Position numbers and translations under genes: made by a program | The notes under the pieces: generated by a model | What the model was told of the DNA's origin: nothing | The model's input: only the letters and a program-made list of their open reading frames with translations | The model's database searches: none | Shown: piece by piece, positions 1 to 9,215 of the stretch | How positions within the stretch are numbered: the stretch's first letter is position 1 | Layout of the letters: every line of letters begins with the position of its first letter | NCBI GenBank assembly: GCA_036259835.1 | Contig: DATABA010000025.1 | Location: 1-64,000, forward strand | Direction of reading: 5' to 3' | DNA from: JALYGK01 sp036259835 | Lineage (GTDB): Bacteria; Actinomycetota; UBA4738 | Length of the DNA: 64,000 nucleotides

Positions 1-271
1 AGATTCCCCCCACCACCGCGCAACCGAAGATCACCCAGATCAGCGGCGGTTTCCGTTTCACGAAGACGAAGTTCACCGTGACGGCTTGAGAATTGGTCAG
101 GATGAACACGATGAAGATCACCGCAAGCGCCAGCGCGAGCAGTGTCTTGACCACCCGTCCCTGCCGGGCTTTCTGGAGGTCACGGAGATGTTCCCGGTCC
201 GCCTGGAGGGCCTCGTCGCCGTCGGCTCGGCCGGTCGTCTTTCCCGCTTGATTCGGCTCCTCGCGACGCAT
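1..271 (-). CDS. LapA/DUF1049-like membrane protein (partial)
   Basis: The reading frame begins at the ATG at 269-271 and runs leftward off the window edge, so only the first 90 residues are present. The N-terminus is hydrophilic and charged (MRREEPNQAGK). It is followed by a transmembrane helix (about residues 43-60, TLLALALAVIFIVFIL), the NSQAVTVNFVF segment typical of LapA/DUF1049 proteins, and the start of a second helix. LapA-type proteins are small two-helix inner-membrane proteins of unclear role. The gene is divergent from the phosphatase at 289 with only 17 bases between the two start codons, so their promoters or leaders must overlap. The family call is from recalled pattern; the C-terminal coiled part is not visible. 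Confidence 0.7.
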   Translation of the reverse strand, partial: MRREEPNQAGKTTGRADGDEALQADREHLRDLQKARQGRVVKTLLALALAVIFIVFILTNSQAVTVNFVFVKRKPPLIWVIFGCAVVGGI

Positions 272-288
272 CGGGGGGAGCCTACCCG

Positions 289-912
289 ATGAAGCGACGC
301 TGGTTTCCAGCGGTGGCCGGACTCGGAGCGCTTGGCATTGCCGTCGTGACGGCTCGAGGACGGGGGAAGGCCCTCGACCGGCGCCTCTACAGCGTGGCGA
401 ACCGAGGTCGGGGGAGGATCCCGGATGCGCTCTTCAAGAGCACCACCGAGCTCGGTTCCATCTGGGCTTCCGGCGCGGCCGCCGTCACGCTCGCCGTCCA
501 CAGACGCCGGCGGGAGGCCCTCGATGCGTTCGGCGCCGCACTCACCATGTGGGCCCTCGGCCAGGTCCTCAAAAAGGCGATCGGGCGCCCGCGCCCGTAC
601 GCGGCGCTTCAGGACTTCCGCCTGTTGATCGACAAGCCCAGGGGAACCACGTGGCCGAGCAGCCACCCAGCGGTGGTCCTGGCGTTCGTGACGGTGGCCG
701 GGAGAGACCTCGAACTCTGTCCGGCCGCGAAGGTCGGAGTGATCGCCGTGCCGCTACTGGTCGGAGTATCTCGGGTTTACCTCGGGGTCCACTTTCCGGC
801 GGACGTCGCTGGCGGTTTGCTTCTGGGCCGAGCGGTCGCCGATGTGTGGTCGTCCCTCGTTTCACCCGGCGTTCTGGGCCGGGATCCTTCGATCCGCGCG
901 CCGGTACAGTAG
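289..912 (+). CDS. PAP2-family membrane phosphatase
   Basis: A 207-residue protein with the three PAP2 signature blocks: K95-K96...R100-P-R-P103, P123-S-S-H126, and S161-R162...H168...D172. H126 and H168 are the expected catalytic histidines. The spacing and surrounding hydrophobic segments fit a small membrane lipid-phosphate or undecaprenyl/phosphatidylglycerol-phosphate phosphatase acting at the outer face of the membrane. The second block reads PSSH rather than PSGH, a common variant. The real substrate cannot be told from sequence. It is followed six bases later by the Lgt-like gene, so the two are probably co-transcribed, which would suit a membrane-lipid role. Confidence 0.88.
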   Translation: MKRRWFPAVAGLGALGIAVVTARGRGKALDRRLYSVANRGRGRIPDALFKSTTELGSIWASGAAAVTLAVHRRRREALDAFGAALTMWALGQVLKKAIGRPRPYAALQDFRLLIDKPRGTTWPSSHPAVVLAFVTVAGRDLELCPAAKVGVIAVPLLVGVSRVYLGVHFPADVAGGLLLGRAVADVWSSLVSPGVLGRDPSIRAPVQ

Positions 913-918
913 TCGCCG

Positions 919-1875
919 ATGTCGGTGACGCCCCTTGCCGAAATAGGCTGGAGAGTGCTCGATCGCCTGATCAAGACCGGCGATATCGGACTGGTCTCTC
1001 CTCACGGCCTGGGCATCGCCTTCGGATTTCTGGCCGGCGCCTACATCTTTCTCCACGAGGCGCGCAAGCGCGGCATTCCTGATGAGCAGGCCTCCGCGGT
1101 CCCGTTCTGGGCGCTGATCGGCACGCTCGTCGGAACACGCCTCGGTTACGTCCTGACGCATCTGTCGGAGTTCGAGAACCCCATCGAGGTCCTCTACGTG
1201 TGGAGGGGAGGTATCAGCCTGCTCGGTGGGATCGTGGGAGCGGTCGTGTTCTGCTATCCGGTCCTCCGCCGGCGAGGGGTGAAGTTCCTCGTGGCGTTTG
1301 ACTCCGCCTCCATCGGGATCCCCATGGGCATCATCATCGGGCGCATCGGCGACCTGATCATCGGCGACCACTTGGGCAAGCCGACGTCGTGGCTTCTCGC
1401 ATTCGTGTATCGGGGCGGAAGCCTCTCTGGCTACAGCTGCGCGGCGGGTGAGTGCACCACGCGCCTGGCCGAAGAAAAGACCCAGATCATCACGTCGCAG
1501 GGCGCCAACCTGATTGCCTCGGATGGCACGGTGATCGCCAGCGGTTCGGGGGTGCATCAGACGGCGCTCTACGACCTGTGCGCCACCATCCTCCTGGTGC
1601 TGTTGCTGCTCTTCCTCAACCTCCGACCGCGGAGGATGGGAATCCTCACCCTCACCTTCGCCGCGTGGTACGGAATCGGGCGGATCGTCACCGATCTCCT
1701 GCGCGTCGAGAATCGCTTTTTCGGGCTGACGGGCAGCCAGTGGACCAGCGTGGTCGTCGTCGTGCTCTCCGTGGCGACGTTGGTTTGGTTCGCCCTTCGA
1801 CCGGAGCCAGGAGCCGTCGCGGCGGCGGCGAGCGAGGAACCCGAGGCGGAGCGCACCGACAGCGCCCCGGTATGA
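919..1875 (+). CDS. lgt: Lgt-like prolipoprotein diacylglyceryl transferase
   Basis: A 318-residue polytopic membrane protein resembling Lgt, which moves diacylglycerol from phosphatidylglycerol to the lipobox cysteine. Recognisable blocks are WRGGISLLGG (W95-G104), GRIGDLIIGD (141-150), HQTALYDL, GIGRIVTDLLR and LTGSQWTS near the C-terminus. Compared with E. coli Lgt, the histidine after GGMSF is a leucine here (L102), the asparagine of RxGN is aspartate (D145), and the later glutamate of the R...E pair is aspartate. The start ATG at 919 follows the PAP2 gene by six bases. It may be a divergent but working Lgt, or an Lgt-family paralogue with another role. The window does contain lipoprotein candidates. 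Confidence 0.75.
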   Translation: MSVTPLAEIGWRVLDRLIKTGDIGLVSPHGLGIAFGFLAGAYIFLHEARKRGIPDEQASAVPFWALIGTLVGTRLGYVLTHLSEFENPIEVLYVWRGGISLLGGIVGAVVFCYPVLRRRGVKFLVAFDSASIGIPMGIIIGRIGDLIIGDHLGKPTSWLLAFVYRGGSLSGYSCAAGECTTRLAEEKTQIITSQGANLIASDGTVIASGSGVHQTALYDLCATILLVLLLLFLNLRPRRMGILTLTFAAWYGIGRIVTDLLRVENRFFGLTGSQWTSVVVVVLSVATLVWFALRPEPGAVAAAASEEPEAERTDSAPV

Positions 1876-1955
1876 GGAGGATGGTGCGGGCCTACGTGGC
1901 CGCGCTTGGGGGCTGGTCCAGCTGCGGGATCGAACGGGCTAGGCGACGAACCGGG

Positions 1956-1971
1956 AGCCAGCCGGCTGGCT
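1956..1971. terminator. Palindrome between convergent genes
   Basis: A perfect 16-base palindrome (AGCCAGCCGGCTGGCT) lies in the 94-base gap between the Lgt-like gene and the leftward gene ending at 1970, and overlaps that gene's stop codon. It could fold as a short GC-rich hairpin on either strand. No T-run follows, so it is at best a weak bidirectional terminator. Confidence 0.3.
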
Positions 1972-2722
1972 AGGCGAGCCGCCGGTCCGCGTCGGGCTCG
2001 AGAACCAGGTACGTGACCATGGTCATGAGGACCAGCCCGAACGGAAGCAGGAGCCACACCTCGTCGGGTGCCTGAGGCACCCGCGTTGAGACCGGGGCGA
2101 CCCGCGTCGCGTCGATCACCGCCGTGGAGACATCGCTGCTGAGCGGCCGGCCGAACGCGCTCAGGTAATACACCTTCCGGTAGGTCTCGTACCGCGACAG
2201 ACCGCTCGGGGAGAAGAACGTCTTCCCGCCGCCGAAGTTGCCGAAGAAGACGCCGTACGGGGTCCCGTAGGAGTGGGCCGACGTGATCGAGGAGCTGATG
2301 AGGTGGGGCCGGCCGCCGGAGCTCGGGCGTCCGGTCGTCGGTGGTGAGGTGCCAGTCCCGGTGCCCGGGGCTGGATTCGGCTGGGTCCCCGAGGGGAGTT
2401 CGGTGCTCGGCAGGGTGGGCGGGTTGACCGGGAGCTCGGGCGGTGACGAGTAGATGATCTTCCTCGTGATCGGGTCGATGATCACGCCATCCGCGTAGCA
2501 CAAGCCCTTATAGAGCCCCTTGGTGATGAGCGTGGTTCCCCGCGGACAGAGGGACGGTTGGGGCTTGGGCGGCAGCAACTGGTTCGTGGGGGCCGCGTCG
2601 GCCGGACCGAAGAAGCCGAGTACCCCGGCCGTCGAAAGGAAGAGCGTGAAGGAGACGGCCACCAACGAGCGGCGCCGTCTCGCCACAGCCCCCGTGACCT
2701 CCATTTTGCTCCTGGCCCGCAT
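1970..2722 (-). CDS. Secreted, C-terminally anchored protein of unknown function
   Basis: A 250-residue protein I do not recognise. It has an arginine-rich N-terminus followed by a signal-type hydrophobic segment ending near AAPADA-like GPADAAP (about residues 20-45). A short domain with two cysteines follows (LCPRG...GLCYADG), then a Pro/Thr/Gly-rich linker, a Gly/Phe-rich stretch (GVFFGNFGGGKTFF), and one C-terminal transmembrane helix (LLLPFGLVLMTMVTYLVL) with an arginine tail. This is the layout of a surface or periplasm-facing membrane-anchored protein. A second in-frame ATG at 2704 has a better ribosome site (AGGAG) and may be the true start. The 212 bases upstream (2723-2934) hold no gene I can support. 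Confidence 0.55.
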   Translation of the reverse strand: MRARSKMEVTGAVARRRRSLVAVSFTLFLSTAGVLGFFGPADAAPTNQLLPPKPQPSLCPRGTTLITKGLYKGLCYADGVIIDPITRKIIYSSPPELPVNPPTLPSTELPSGTQPNPAPGTGTGTSPPTTGRPSSGGRPHLISSSITSAHSYGTPYGVFFGNFGGGKTFFSPSGLSRYETYRKVYYLSAFGRPLSSDVSTAVIDATRVAPVSTRVPQAPDEVWLLLPFGLVLMTMVTYLVLEPDADRRLA

Positions 2723-2934
2723 ATCCCCCCGGTCCCTCGCTTGCTCAAAGCGAATCGACCAACAGAGTTCTTTACCGCCCCAGAGGCGCCTTGAAACGCC
2801 TATCTAGCCCGTTCAGGCCGCTCCGGTGCCGACATTTTGGGGCCAGCGGCCGTTCTCGTCAACGCGGCCTTTGGCGTGTTCGGGCGAGGGCCCGGTCGCG
2901 CTGGCCGTCTCACTCCCGTTTCGCCGGTGCGGGC

Positions 2935-4512
2935 TCAGTTCGGTTCGGCAGGGCGCTGCATCCAGTCGCAGCCCGCCGGCTCGTAGTTCTGCCGGCTCCA
3001 CGTCGCGCACGGCCCAAGGAGCGCCGTCTTCGCCGGATTCCCCTTCCGGTCCACGTCGACACCGGGGTCATCGCACACCGGTAGAAGTGGGTGGGGTGGG
3101 TCGCTCGTGATCTGCTCGCCGTTCGCAGGGATATTCCCGTCCCAGCAATTTCCGCTGCCTTCCTCATCCCACCAGAAATCCGTGCCGTTCGAGTCGGCGT
3201 TCCCATTCGGCCGGACGCCCATCCAGTTCTCGAGGTACTGGTTCCGGTGCGAGGTGTCGTACTGCTTCTGAGGGTCATTCTCGTTGCGGAATGTCGCCGG
3301 GACCCAGAACTGCATGGCCCCGTAACGCCAGTTGTCGAAGATGTAGTTCTTTTCGAAGAGGTTGTCGTTGCCGCCGGCGAGCATGATGCCGGTGCCGATC
3401 GGGACGGGAACCGATGGACAGACCTTCCCCGCCTTCGTGGCTGCGACGAGGTCGTCGCACGTCCCGTTCCGGTAGTTCTCGTAGTAGTCCTCGTTGTTGC
3501 TGTAGATACGGTTGTTCTCGAACCTCGCCGAATTCTGTGGCAGGCCCGGGTGATTCGGGAAGAAGCTGTCCAGCGTCACGCCGACCATGTTGTGGTGCAG
3601 GCGGTTGTCGTGGACGTAGATGTCGTCACCGGCAGTCCCGGACACTCCGATGGTGTTGTGATGGGCGTTGCAATTTCGAATCTCCTGGGACGGTCGGTCT
3701 GCTTCCGGTGGAAGGTCCGCCGCTGAGCCGGGATACAGCCCCCCGTCTCCGTTTCCATAGGCCTCGCAGTTCTTGTACAGCCCGTGGTCCGACGCGAACG
3801 TGAGGAACCCGTACTCCCAGTTCCACCGCCCGATCACTCGATCGATGACGAAACCGTCCGTTTCGATCACATAGAGCGCATTGAATTCGGCGAATTGGAC
3901 CGTGAAGTTGCGGAAATAGATGCCGTCGGCGCGGTCCGCCCGAATGACGTTGAGCTTCTTCACGTCTCCGTTCACGATGACGTCGAGCGGCCTCCGGCCG
4001 GTTCCCTCAACTTGGAGATTGCAGAGCGGTCCATCGCACTTGATGCCCTCGTCCTCAGGGCTGTCGCCGAAAATGGCGATCAGGTTCTCCACGTGAGGGC
4101 ACCGTTTCTGGTCCTCGTAGGAGAGGGGTTTCGCGTCCTCTGAGGCGAGCGGGGCACACTCCTGGCTGAGAGGCGCCAGGCTTGGCTTCTCGCGGTACGT
4201 ACCCGGTTGGACCAGGATCCTGGTTCCCGGTACCCGCACAGCATCGACAGCGTCCTGAATGTGGTGGAAGCCGTTCCTCTGACACCTTCGGTACAGCCGT
4301 TGGTTGAACGCCTTGAGCCCGGCCGGAAAGCCGGCGATTCGCTTGGGCGTGTGGGGTTTGCAGACCACCAGGGACGGCCCGGAGGTCCGGTACTTCGGAA
4401 CGGTCCCGGAGCCGTCGGGGAAACTCGAGGGCCGCTCCTCGTGGCTCACGGCGATATCTGCCGTGAGCAGAACGAGAAGAAGGGCTACTGGAAGGGCGAT
4501 GCGCTTCGTCAT
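2935..4512 (-). CDS. Secreted right-handed beta-helix protein
   Basis: A 525-residue exported protein. The ATG at 4512 is chosen because it gives a clean signal peptide (MTKRIALPVALLLVLLTADI); the open frame continues upstream only as a shadow of the divergent gene. The middle (about residues 150-420) carries repeated short strands with N/D and H turns, such as NLQVEG, YFRNFTV, NALYVIETDGFVIDRV, YVHDNRLHHN and RFENNRIYSNN, as in NosD/pectate-lyase-like parallel beta-helix proteins. Late regions are Trp/Asp rich with two cysteine pairs. Members of this fold bind or cleave polysaccharides, but I see no catalytic set that decides it. It is divergent from the sugar dehydrogenase at 4622. Confidence 0.75.
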   Translation of the reverse strand: MTKRIALPVALLLVLLTADIAVSHEERPSSFPDGSGTVPKYRTSGPSLVVCKPHTPKRIAGFPAGLKAFNQRLYRRCQRNGFHHIQDAVDAVRVPGTRILVQPGTYREKPSLAPLSQECAPLASEDAKPLSYEDQKRCPHVENLIAIFGDSPEDEGIKCDGPLCNLQVEGTGRRPLDVIVNGDVKKLNVIRADRADGIYFRNFTVQFAEFNALYVIETDGFVIDRVIGRWNWEYGFLTFASDHGLYKNCEAYGNGDGGLYPGSAADLPPEADRPSQEIRNCNAHHNTIGVSGTAGDDIYVHDNRLHHNMVGVTLDSFFPNHPGLPQNSARFENNRIYSNNEDYYENYRNGTCDDLVAATKAGKVCPSVPVPIGTGIMLAGGNDNLFEKNYIFDNWRYGAMQFWVPATFRNENDPQKQYDTSHRNQYLENWMGVRPNGNADSNGTDFWWDEEGSGNCWDGNIPANGEQITSDPPHPLLPVCDDPGVDVDRKGNPAKTALLGPCATWSRQNYEPAGCDWMQRPAEPN

Positions 4513-4621
4513 GAGCGACTGGTCTCCCGCGGAAGGACTAGTGAAGTTTGACTGGTCCGGTGGGTTCGCCGCAACCGGGCCCGAACACGCGAATTCTCCA
4601 GCGTGTCCGTATCCTTCGGGC

Positions 4622-5830
4622 ATGCGTCGACGTCTGGCGATACTTCTCATGGCCTCCGCCGTGCTCGGAACGGCCTGTCCGAACGGGGGAGACGAACCGC
4701 CCCGGGCAACCCCGTCCCCAATTCCGACCGCCACGCCCACTCCTTCGCCCTCGCCATCGCCATCCCCCGAGCCCGCAAACATCGAGGACATCGACATTCG
4801 CGTGAAGCGGATCGCCACCCTGCGGGCCCCGCTCGCCATGGCCGGTCGGCGAGGTGACCGAACGCTCTACGTGGCCGAACAGCTCGGGCGGGTCGTGGCG
4901 ATCCGGGGAGGAAAGGTGCTCTCGCGCCCTGTCCTCAATCTCTCCGAACAGGTCACCTCGGGCGGAGAGCAGGGCTTGCTGGGCATCGCCTTTTCGCCAG
5001 GCGGGCGTCGACTGTACGTGAACTACACCGACCTCAACGGCCACAGCCGGGTGGTCGAGTACACCATGCGTGGCCGCCGAGCCGACCCCTCCACGCGGCG
5101 ACAGCTCCTATTCGTGGAGCAGCCGTTTGCGAACCACAACGGCGGACAGCTCGCGTTCGGGCCCGATGGATACCTGTACATCGCGTTGGGGGACGGCGGG
5201 GCGGGTGGTGATCCGTTCGACAACGGACAGTCGCTGCAAACCCTCCTGGGCAAGGTGCTTCGAATCGATCCGCGCCCTGGAGGAGGAAAGCCGTATCGAA
5301 TTCCGCCGGACAACCCGTTTGTTGGGAAGGACGACGCTCGCCCAGAAATCTGGGCGTACGGACTGCGGAACCCGTGGCGGTTCTCGTTCGACCGCGAAAC
5401 GGGCGATCTGTGGATCGGCGACGTGGGGCAGAACGCCAGGGAGGAGATCGACTTCCAACCCGCCGCTTCCGACGGGGGGGAAAACTATGGATGGAACCTG
5501 ATGGAGGGGTCGTTGCCGTTCGCAAGCGAGGCCGTGGCGGACGATACGGTCCCGCCCATCCACGAATACGACCTCCGCGGGGGCACCTGTTCGGTGATCG
5601 GCGGCTATGTGTACCGCGGGACCCGCATCCCCGACCTCACCGGGGCGTACGTCTTCGGCGATTTCTGTGACGGACGGATCATGGCTCTCCGGCAAAGAGG
5701 CGGGAAGGTCCGCGAGCGCGGAGCTCTCGGACCTGCCATCGAGCAACTGAGTTCCTTCGGAGAGGATCTGAACGGTGAACTCTACGCGCTATCGCTGGCC
5801 GGAGGGGTATATAGGGTTCTGCCGACCTAG
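4622..5830 (+). CDS. PQQ-dependent sugar dehydrogenase, exported (GSDH family)
   Basis: A 402-residue protein. The start at ATG 4622 gives a signal peptide with a cysteine at residue 19 (LGTAC), a weak lipobox, followed by a Thr/Pro/Ser linker and then a six-bladed propeller of the glucose/sorbosone dehydrogenase type. The diagnostic strings are GEQGLLGIAFSP, NHNGGQLAFGPDG with the catalytic-type His172, LGDGGAGGDPFDNGQ, YGLRNPWRFSFD with the conserved arginine, GDVGQNAREEID and GENYGWN. Soluble GSDH enzymes oxidise aldoses or related sugars using PQQ; no PQQ synthesis genes are in the window. A cysteine pair near GGTCSV and GDFCDG resembles the family. The protein probably acts outside the membrane. 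It converges on the sulfatase-like gene at 5872. Confidence 0.87.
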   Translation: MRRRLAILLMASAVLGTACPNGGDEPPRATPSPIPTATPTPSPSPSPSPEPANIEDIDIRVKRIATLRAPLAMAGRRGDRTLYVAEQLGRVVAIRGGKVLSRPVLNLSEQVTSGGEQGLLGIAFSPGGRRLYVNYTDLNGHSRVVEYTMRGRRADPSTRRQLLFVEQPFANHNGGQLAFGPDGYLYIALGDGGAGGDPFDNGQSLQTLLGKVLRIDPRPGGGKPYRIPPDNPFVGKDDARPEIWAYGLRNPWRFSFDRETGDLWIGDVGQNAREEIDFQPAASDGGENYGWNLMEGSLPFASEAVADDTVPPIHEYDLRGGTCSVIGGYVYRGTRIPDLTGAYVFGDFCDGRIMALRQRGGKVRERGALGPAIEQLSSFGEDLNGELYALSLAGGVYRVLPT

Positions 5831-5871
5831 GTCTGGAATCGGGAGTCCGTCGCGATCCCTTGCCTCTTCAG

Positions 5872-7968
5872 TCACACGCTTCCCTCGATCCTGAGCGGGT
5901 GAAGGACTCCATCACGCATGAGGAACATCTCCACCCTGTTGGATCCAATGCGGAACGCTCGCTCCGGAAGTAGCGACATGAACCGAGTAGGCCCTTGACC
6001 TTCTCGAAAGAGAGGCGAGCGACCCGCCACCGTTCCGTTGAGCGCAATGACGACGCTGTCGGCACGTTCGGGAGACTCCAGCGTCCCCACGATGAGTCCC
6101 GGCAGGGGTCCTCGGGCAGGATCGACTCGGTTCGGCACCGGCACGTGGAGCTCGGCGACACCGGAGGCTCGTGGCCCGACCAGGAGCGAACCGACGGGCC
6201 TGCCGATGAACCCCCGAGCGGGCCCGATCTCGTAGAGCCTCTCGACGCTGTTCGCCGCTGGCTCGAACACTTCCGCGCGGAGGCGTCGCCACGCCTCATC
6301 GACTGTGATGGAAAGGCGGCGCCGCGGCAGGGGCTTGTTGTTCCCATCCGAGTGCCTGACCACCGTCTTGGTCTGCCTTGGTCGGCGTCGATGCAACGCC
6401 GACGAGCCATCGCTGCGCCACGGAAGGTTGGTGCCGAGCGCATCCGCGATAGTCGGAAGGAGATCAGGTGCAGTCATCCCCGCATCGACCACGGCGCCCG
6501 CCTTTTGTTGTGGCATCTTTATCAGCAGCGGAACCCAAATGATTTCGTGCAGGTTCTCGGACACCATCGCACCGCGAGGCCGCCCTGCCCCAAAGCTGCG
6601 CCCTTGGTCTGAAGTGATCACGATGAGAGCGTCGTCGTAGATACCTGTCTTCTTGAGACGGTCGACCAGGTCACCCAGGAGCCTGTCTACGTAGATCGCC
6701 TGGAGGACGTGACGAAGTCTCATCACGCGGACGGGCCAGGGGTGATCGACATAGCGCTCTGGCTGAGATCCAGCGGCGTAGGCGACGGCGTCGGTCTGGA
6801 TCGTTCGCCCATATTCGACGCCTGACGGATAGAACCGCCACGGGTTATGAGGAAGCAGAAGGTGCAGGAAGTAGAGCGTCGGTGGCGCGTTTCGCCGGAA
6901 CGTCTTCAGGAACTCCGCGAACATCAACGGCCGACCATACCTTCGATGGAATCCTCTTCGAACGCCGGTCGTCGGGGTCTCGACGCGCTCTTCGAACTGC
7001 GCGGTGATGTCCCGCTCGATGCGTCTGGGCAACGAGATATCGACCCAGATATCGCGGGCTTCGACCATGAGCGTGGAGAGCCCTCCTTGTCTCTGAGTCG
7101 GCGGCCTGCAGAGATCGGGTGGGCACAGACGAGTGACGGATTCAAAAACCGCCATGCGATGCGTGTCGCCGAGAAGTGTAAAGAGCGTGTTGGGATGGTC
7201 TCTTGCCGTGGAGGTCTTCGAACGGTCGGTCACCACGGCGCCAGAGAGGATCGTCGGCATTGATTTGTCGGTATACGACTCGGTGATGGTGTAGTTGCGA
7301 TACCAGAACGCGTTTTCTGCTAACGCAGCGAAGTTGGGAAAACGGCGCTGATTGATACGTCCATCACGGCCGATCAGTGTCAGCAGGGGAAATTGATCGA
7401 AGTTGACCATGACGATCGGGACTGGGTTCGGTCGCTTGCCGGAAGCTCGTTTCGTATCGCCCGCTGGCAACACGAGTTTGGAGACGTCGGACAGAAAGAG
7501 GAAGACCATGAGGAACGCGATTGGTGCCGGCCAGAGTTGAGCCAGCCAGCGGCGGATGGACCACGGTCCAAATAAGACCCACGTGAGCGCTGTCCCGACG
7601 GCGGCACCGCCGACGGCTAGCGCGAGCTCCGGGAGGGGAGTGAACTTCTTGAGGACCTGAACCCCAACCACGGCGCAGAGCCCCCAGATGAGGGCAATGT
7701 GCGCAGCGACGCGAACCCGTCGCCCCGCCAGTCCTGCCGCAGTCGCCAAGATCCAAAGGACTAGCGGCGGAAGCGCCATAACCAGGACGCCAAAGGCGGC
7801 GATTTCCAACCGCCCCGCATCAGCGAACACAAACGTCTCGGGACTCTTTCCGAACACATCCAAGACGGGCTGGCCGACGGCGAAACTCGAAACAACGAGG
7901 ACCTCAAGGAAGAGGACGATTTCGCTTCGCAGCCTGGAGGGACGTCGCGACATGGGATCGGTCATCAT
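5872..7968 (-). CDS. Membrane sulfatase / alkaline-phosphatase-superfamily protein
   Basis: A 698-residue protein with about four to five N-terminal transmembrane helices (residues 15-190) and an extracytoplasmic catalytic-type domain beginning at PNPVPIVMVNFDQ. Superfamily landmarks are the first metal Asp in VNFDQ, a Ser/Thr-rich nucleophile region TDKSMPTILSG, FLHLLLPHNPW, and VITSDQGRSFG in place of the usual DHG. The family includes sulfatases, LTA synthases and phosphoethanolamine transferases. The C-terminal 150 residues look like a separate beta domain. The substitution of Gln for His in the metal motif makes hydrolase chemistry uncertain. Two more distant relatives lie at 48732 and 50349. 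Start ATG-ATG at 7966/7963 is ambiguous by one or a few codons. Confidence 0.72.
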   Translation of the reverse strand: MMTDPMSRRPSRLRSEIVLFLEVLVVSSFAVGQPVLDVFGKSPETFVFADAGRLEIAAFGVLVMALPPLVLWILATAAGLAGRRVRVAAHIALIWGLCAVVGVQVLKKFTPLPELALAVGGAAVGTALTWVLFGPWSIRRWLAQLWPAPIAFLMVFLFLSDVSKLVLPAGDTKRASGKRPNPVPIVMVNFDQFPLLTLIGRDGRINQRRFPNFAALAENAFWYRNYTITESYTDKSMPTILSGAVVTDRSKTSTARDHPNTLFTLLGDTHRMAVFESVTRLCPPDLCRPPTQRQGGLSTLMVEARDIWVDISLPRRIERDITAQFEERVETPTTGVRRGFHRRYGRPLMFAEFLKTFRRNAPPTLYFLHLLLPHNPWRFYPSGVEYGRTIQTDAVAYAAGSQPERYVDHPWPVRVMRLRHVLQAIYVDRLLGDLVDRLKKTGIYDDALIVITSDQGRSFGAGRPRGAMVSENLHEIIWVPLLIKMPQQKAGAVVDAGMTAPDLLPTIADALGTNLPWRSDGSSALHRRRPRQTKTVVRHSDGNNKPLPRRRLSITVDEAWRRLRAEVFEPAANSVERLYEIGPARGFIGRPVGSLLVGPRASGVAELHVPVPNRVDPARGPLPGLIVGTLESPERADSVVIALNGTVAGRSPLFREGQGPTRFMSLLPERAFRIGSNRVEMFLMRDGVLHPLRIEGSV

Positions 7969-8057
7969 GCCAAAACGGGGATTCTAGGCGGCGCCGGTAT
8001 TGCGACTGGACTACTGGGTCGTGGCGGTCGTAGGAGGGAAGTCAGACCTCTCCGGCC

Positions 8058-9215
8058 TTAGTGGTGGTGATGACCGTGCCCCGCGGGGGCCGAGGTTGCC
8101 TCACGACCCGGCGCCACGGCGAGGCCGAGTGGCTTTCGAACCAACGTTTTCGTTTCGTGGGCCAGGCGCTTGGCCGCGTCACGGAAGACCCGTCCGGCCT
8201 CCGACTCCGGCTGAGACACCACGATCGGCGTGCCGGTGTCGCCGCCTTCACGAAGATCCGGAACCAGCGGGATTCGGCCCAGGAGCTGCACGCCGAGCGT
8301 CTGCGCGGCCACCTCGCCGCCGCCCGCGCCGAAGATCTCGGTCTTCTCCCCGCAGTGAGGACAGGCGAAGTACGACATGTTTTCGATCACGCCGCAGACC
8401 CGCAGCCGCGTCTGCGCGGCCATCTTTCCCGCTCGCTCCGCGACCTTCCGCGCGGCTTCCTGCGGTGTGGTGACCACCAGCATCTGCGCTCCCGGAAGGA
8501 AGCTCGCCATCGAGATCGAAACGTCTCCGGTTCCGGGAGGAAGGTCGGCCAGGAGGAAGTCGAGGTCGCCCCAGTAGACGTCGCCGAGGAACTGTTGGAC
8601 GGCCTTGTGGAGCATCGGCCCCCTCCAGATCACGGGCGTTTCCTCCGGGACGAAGAACCCCATCGAGATGACCTTCACGCCGTGCGCTTCCAGCGGCATG
8701 ATCATGTTGTTGAAGGCGACGGGCTGGCCGAACACACCCATCATTCGCGGGACCGAGAACCCCCACACGTCCACATCGACCACCCCGACTCGGTGACCTT
8801 CCGCGGCCAGCGCGGCCGCCAAGTTCACGGTCACCGAGGACTTGCCCACGCCGCCCTTTCCGGAAGCGACCGCAATGACCGCGGTGTTGGTGTCGGTGAA
8901 GAAGGCGCGCTGCTGGGGTTCGGGTTGGCCGCCGCGAAGCTTCGTGACGAGCCCCTGGCGCTGCTCTGCCGTCATCTCTCCGAGGATCACCTCGACGCGT
9001 TGTCCGGGATCGAGAATCGGAGCCACCGCGGCGTTGACGTCGGTGTTGATTCGGTCCTTGAGCGGGCACCCGGCAATGGTCAGGAGCACGTGGACCTTGA
9101 CCACACCGTTCTCGACTTCGATGTCCTTCAGCATGCCGACGTCTTCGATCGGCTTGCCGATCTCGGGGTCGAGAACGTTTCGAAGTGCCTGCCTGACCTG
9201 TTCTTTCGTGGGCAT
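8058..9215 (-). CDS. mrp: Mrp/NBP35-family Fe-S cluster carrier ATPase
   Basis: A 385-residue protein. Residues 1-90 form a MIP18/DUF59 domain (GCPLKDRI at 49-56). A deviant Walker A P-loop GKGGVGKS lies at 119-126, followed by DVDVWGFSVPRMMG and DLPPGTGD. The CPHC motif (C285, C288) typical of ApbC/Mrp is present and would bridge an Fe-S cluster between two subunits. Such proteins carry [4Fe-4S] clusters to apoproteins in the cytoplasm. The C-terminus ends in GHGHHHH, a short histidine tail that may bind metal. It is divergent from a cysteine-containing ArsR-like regulator, suggesting that the regulator senses cluster status. Confidence 0.93.
   Translation of the reverse strand: MPTKEQVRQALRNVLDPEIGKPIEDVGMLKDIEVENGVVKVHVLLTIAGCPLKDRINTDVNAAVAPILDPGQRVEVILGEMTAEQRQGLVTKLRGGQPEPQQRAFFTDTNTAVIAVASGKGGVGKSSVTVNLAAALAAEGHRVGVVDVDVWGFSVPRMMGVFGQPVAFNNMIMPLEAHGVKVISMGFFVPEETPVIWRGPMLHKAVQQFLGDVYWGDLDFLLADLPPGTGDVSISMASFLPGAQMLVVTTPQEAARKVAERAGKMAAQTRLRVCGVIENMSYFACPHCGEKTEIFGAGGGEVAAQTLGVQLLGRIPLVPDLREGGDTGTPIVVSQPESEAGRVFRDAAKRLAHETKTLVRKPLGLAVAPGREATSAPAGHGHHHH

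Noticed and set aside
1956..1971. A strong bidirectional terminator between the Lgt-like gene and its convergent neighbour
   Set aside because: The palindrome is perfect but has no loop spacing and no T-run on either side; kept only as a low-confidence feature.
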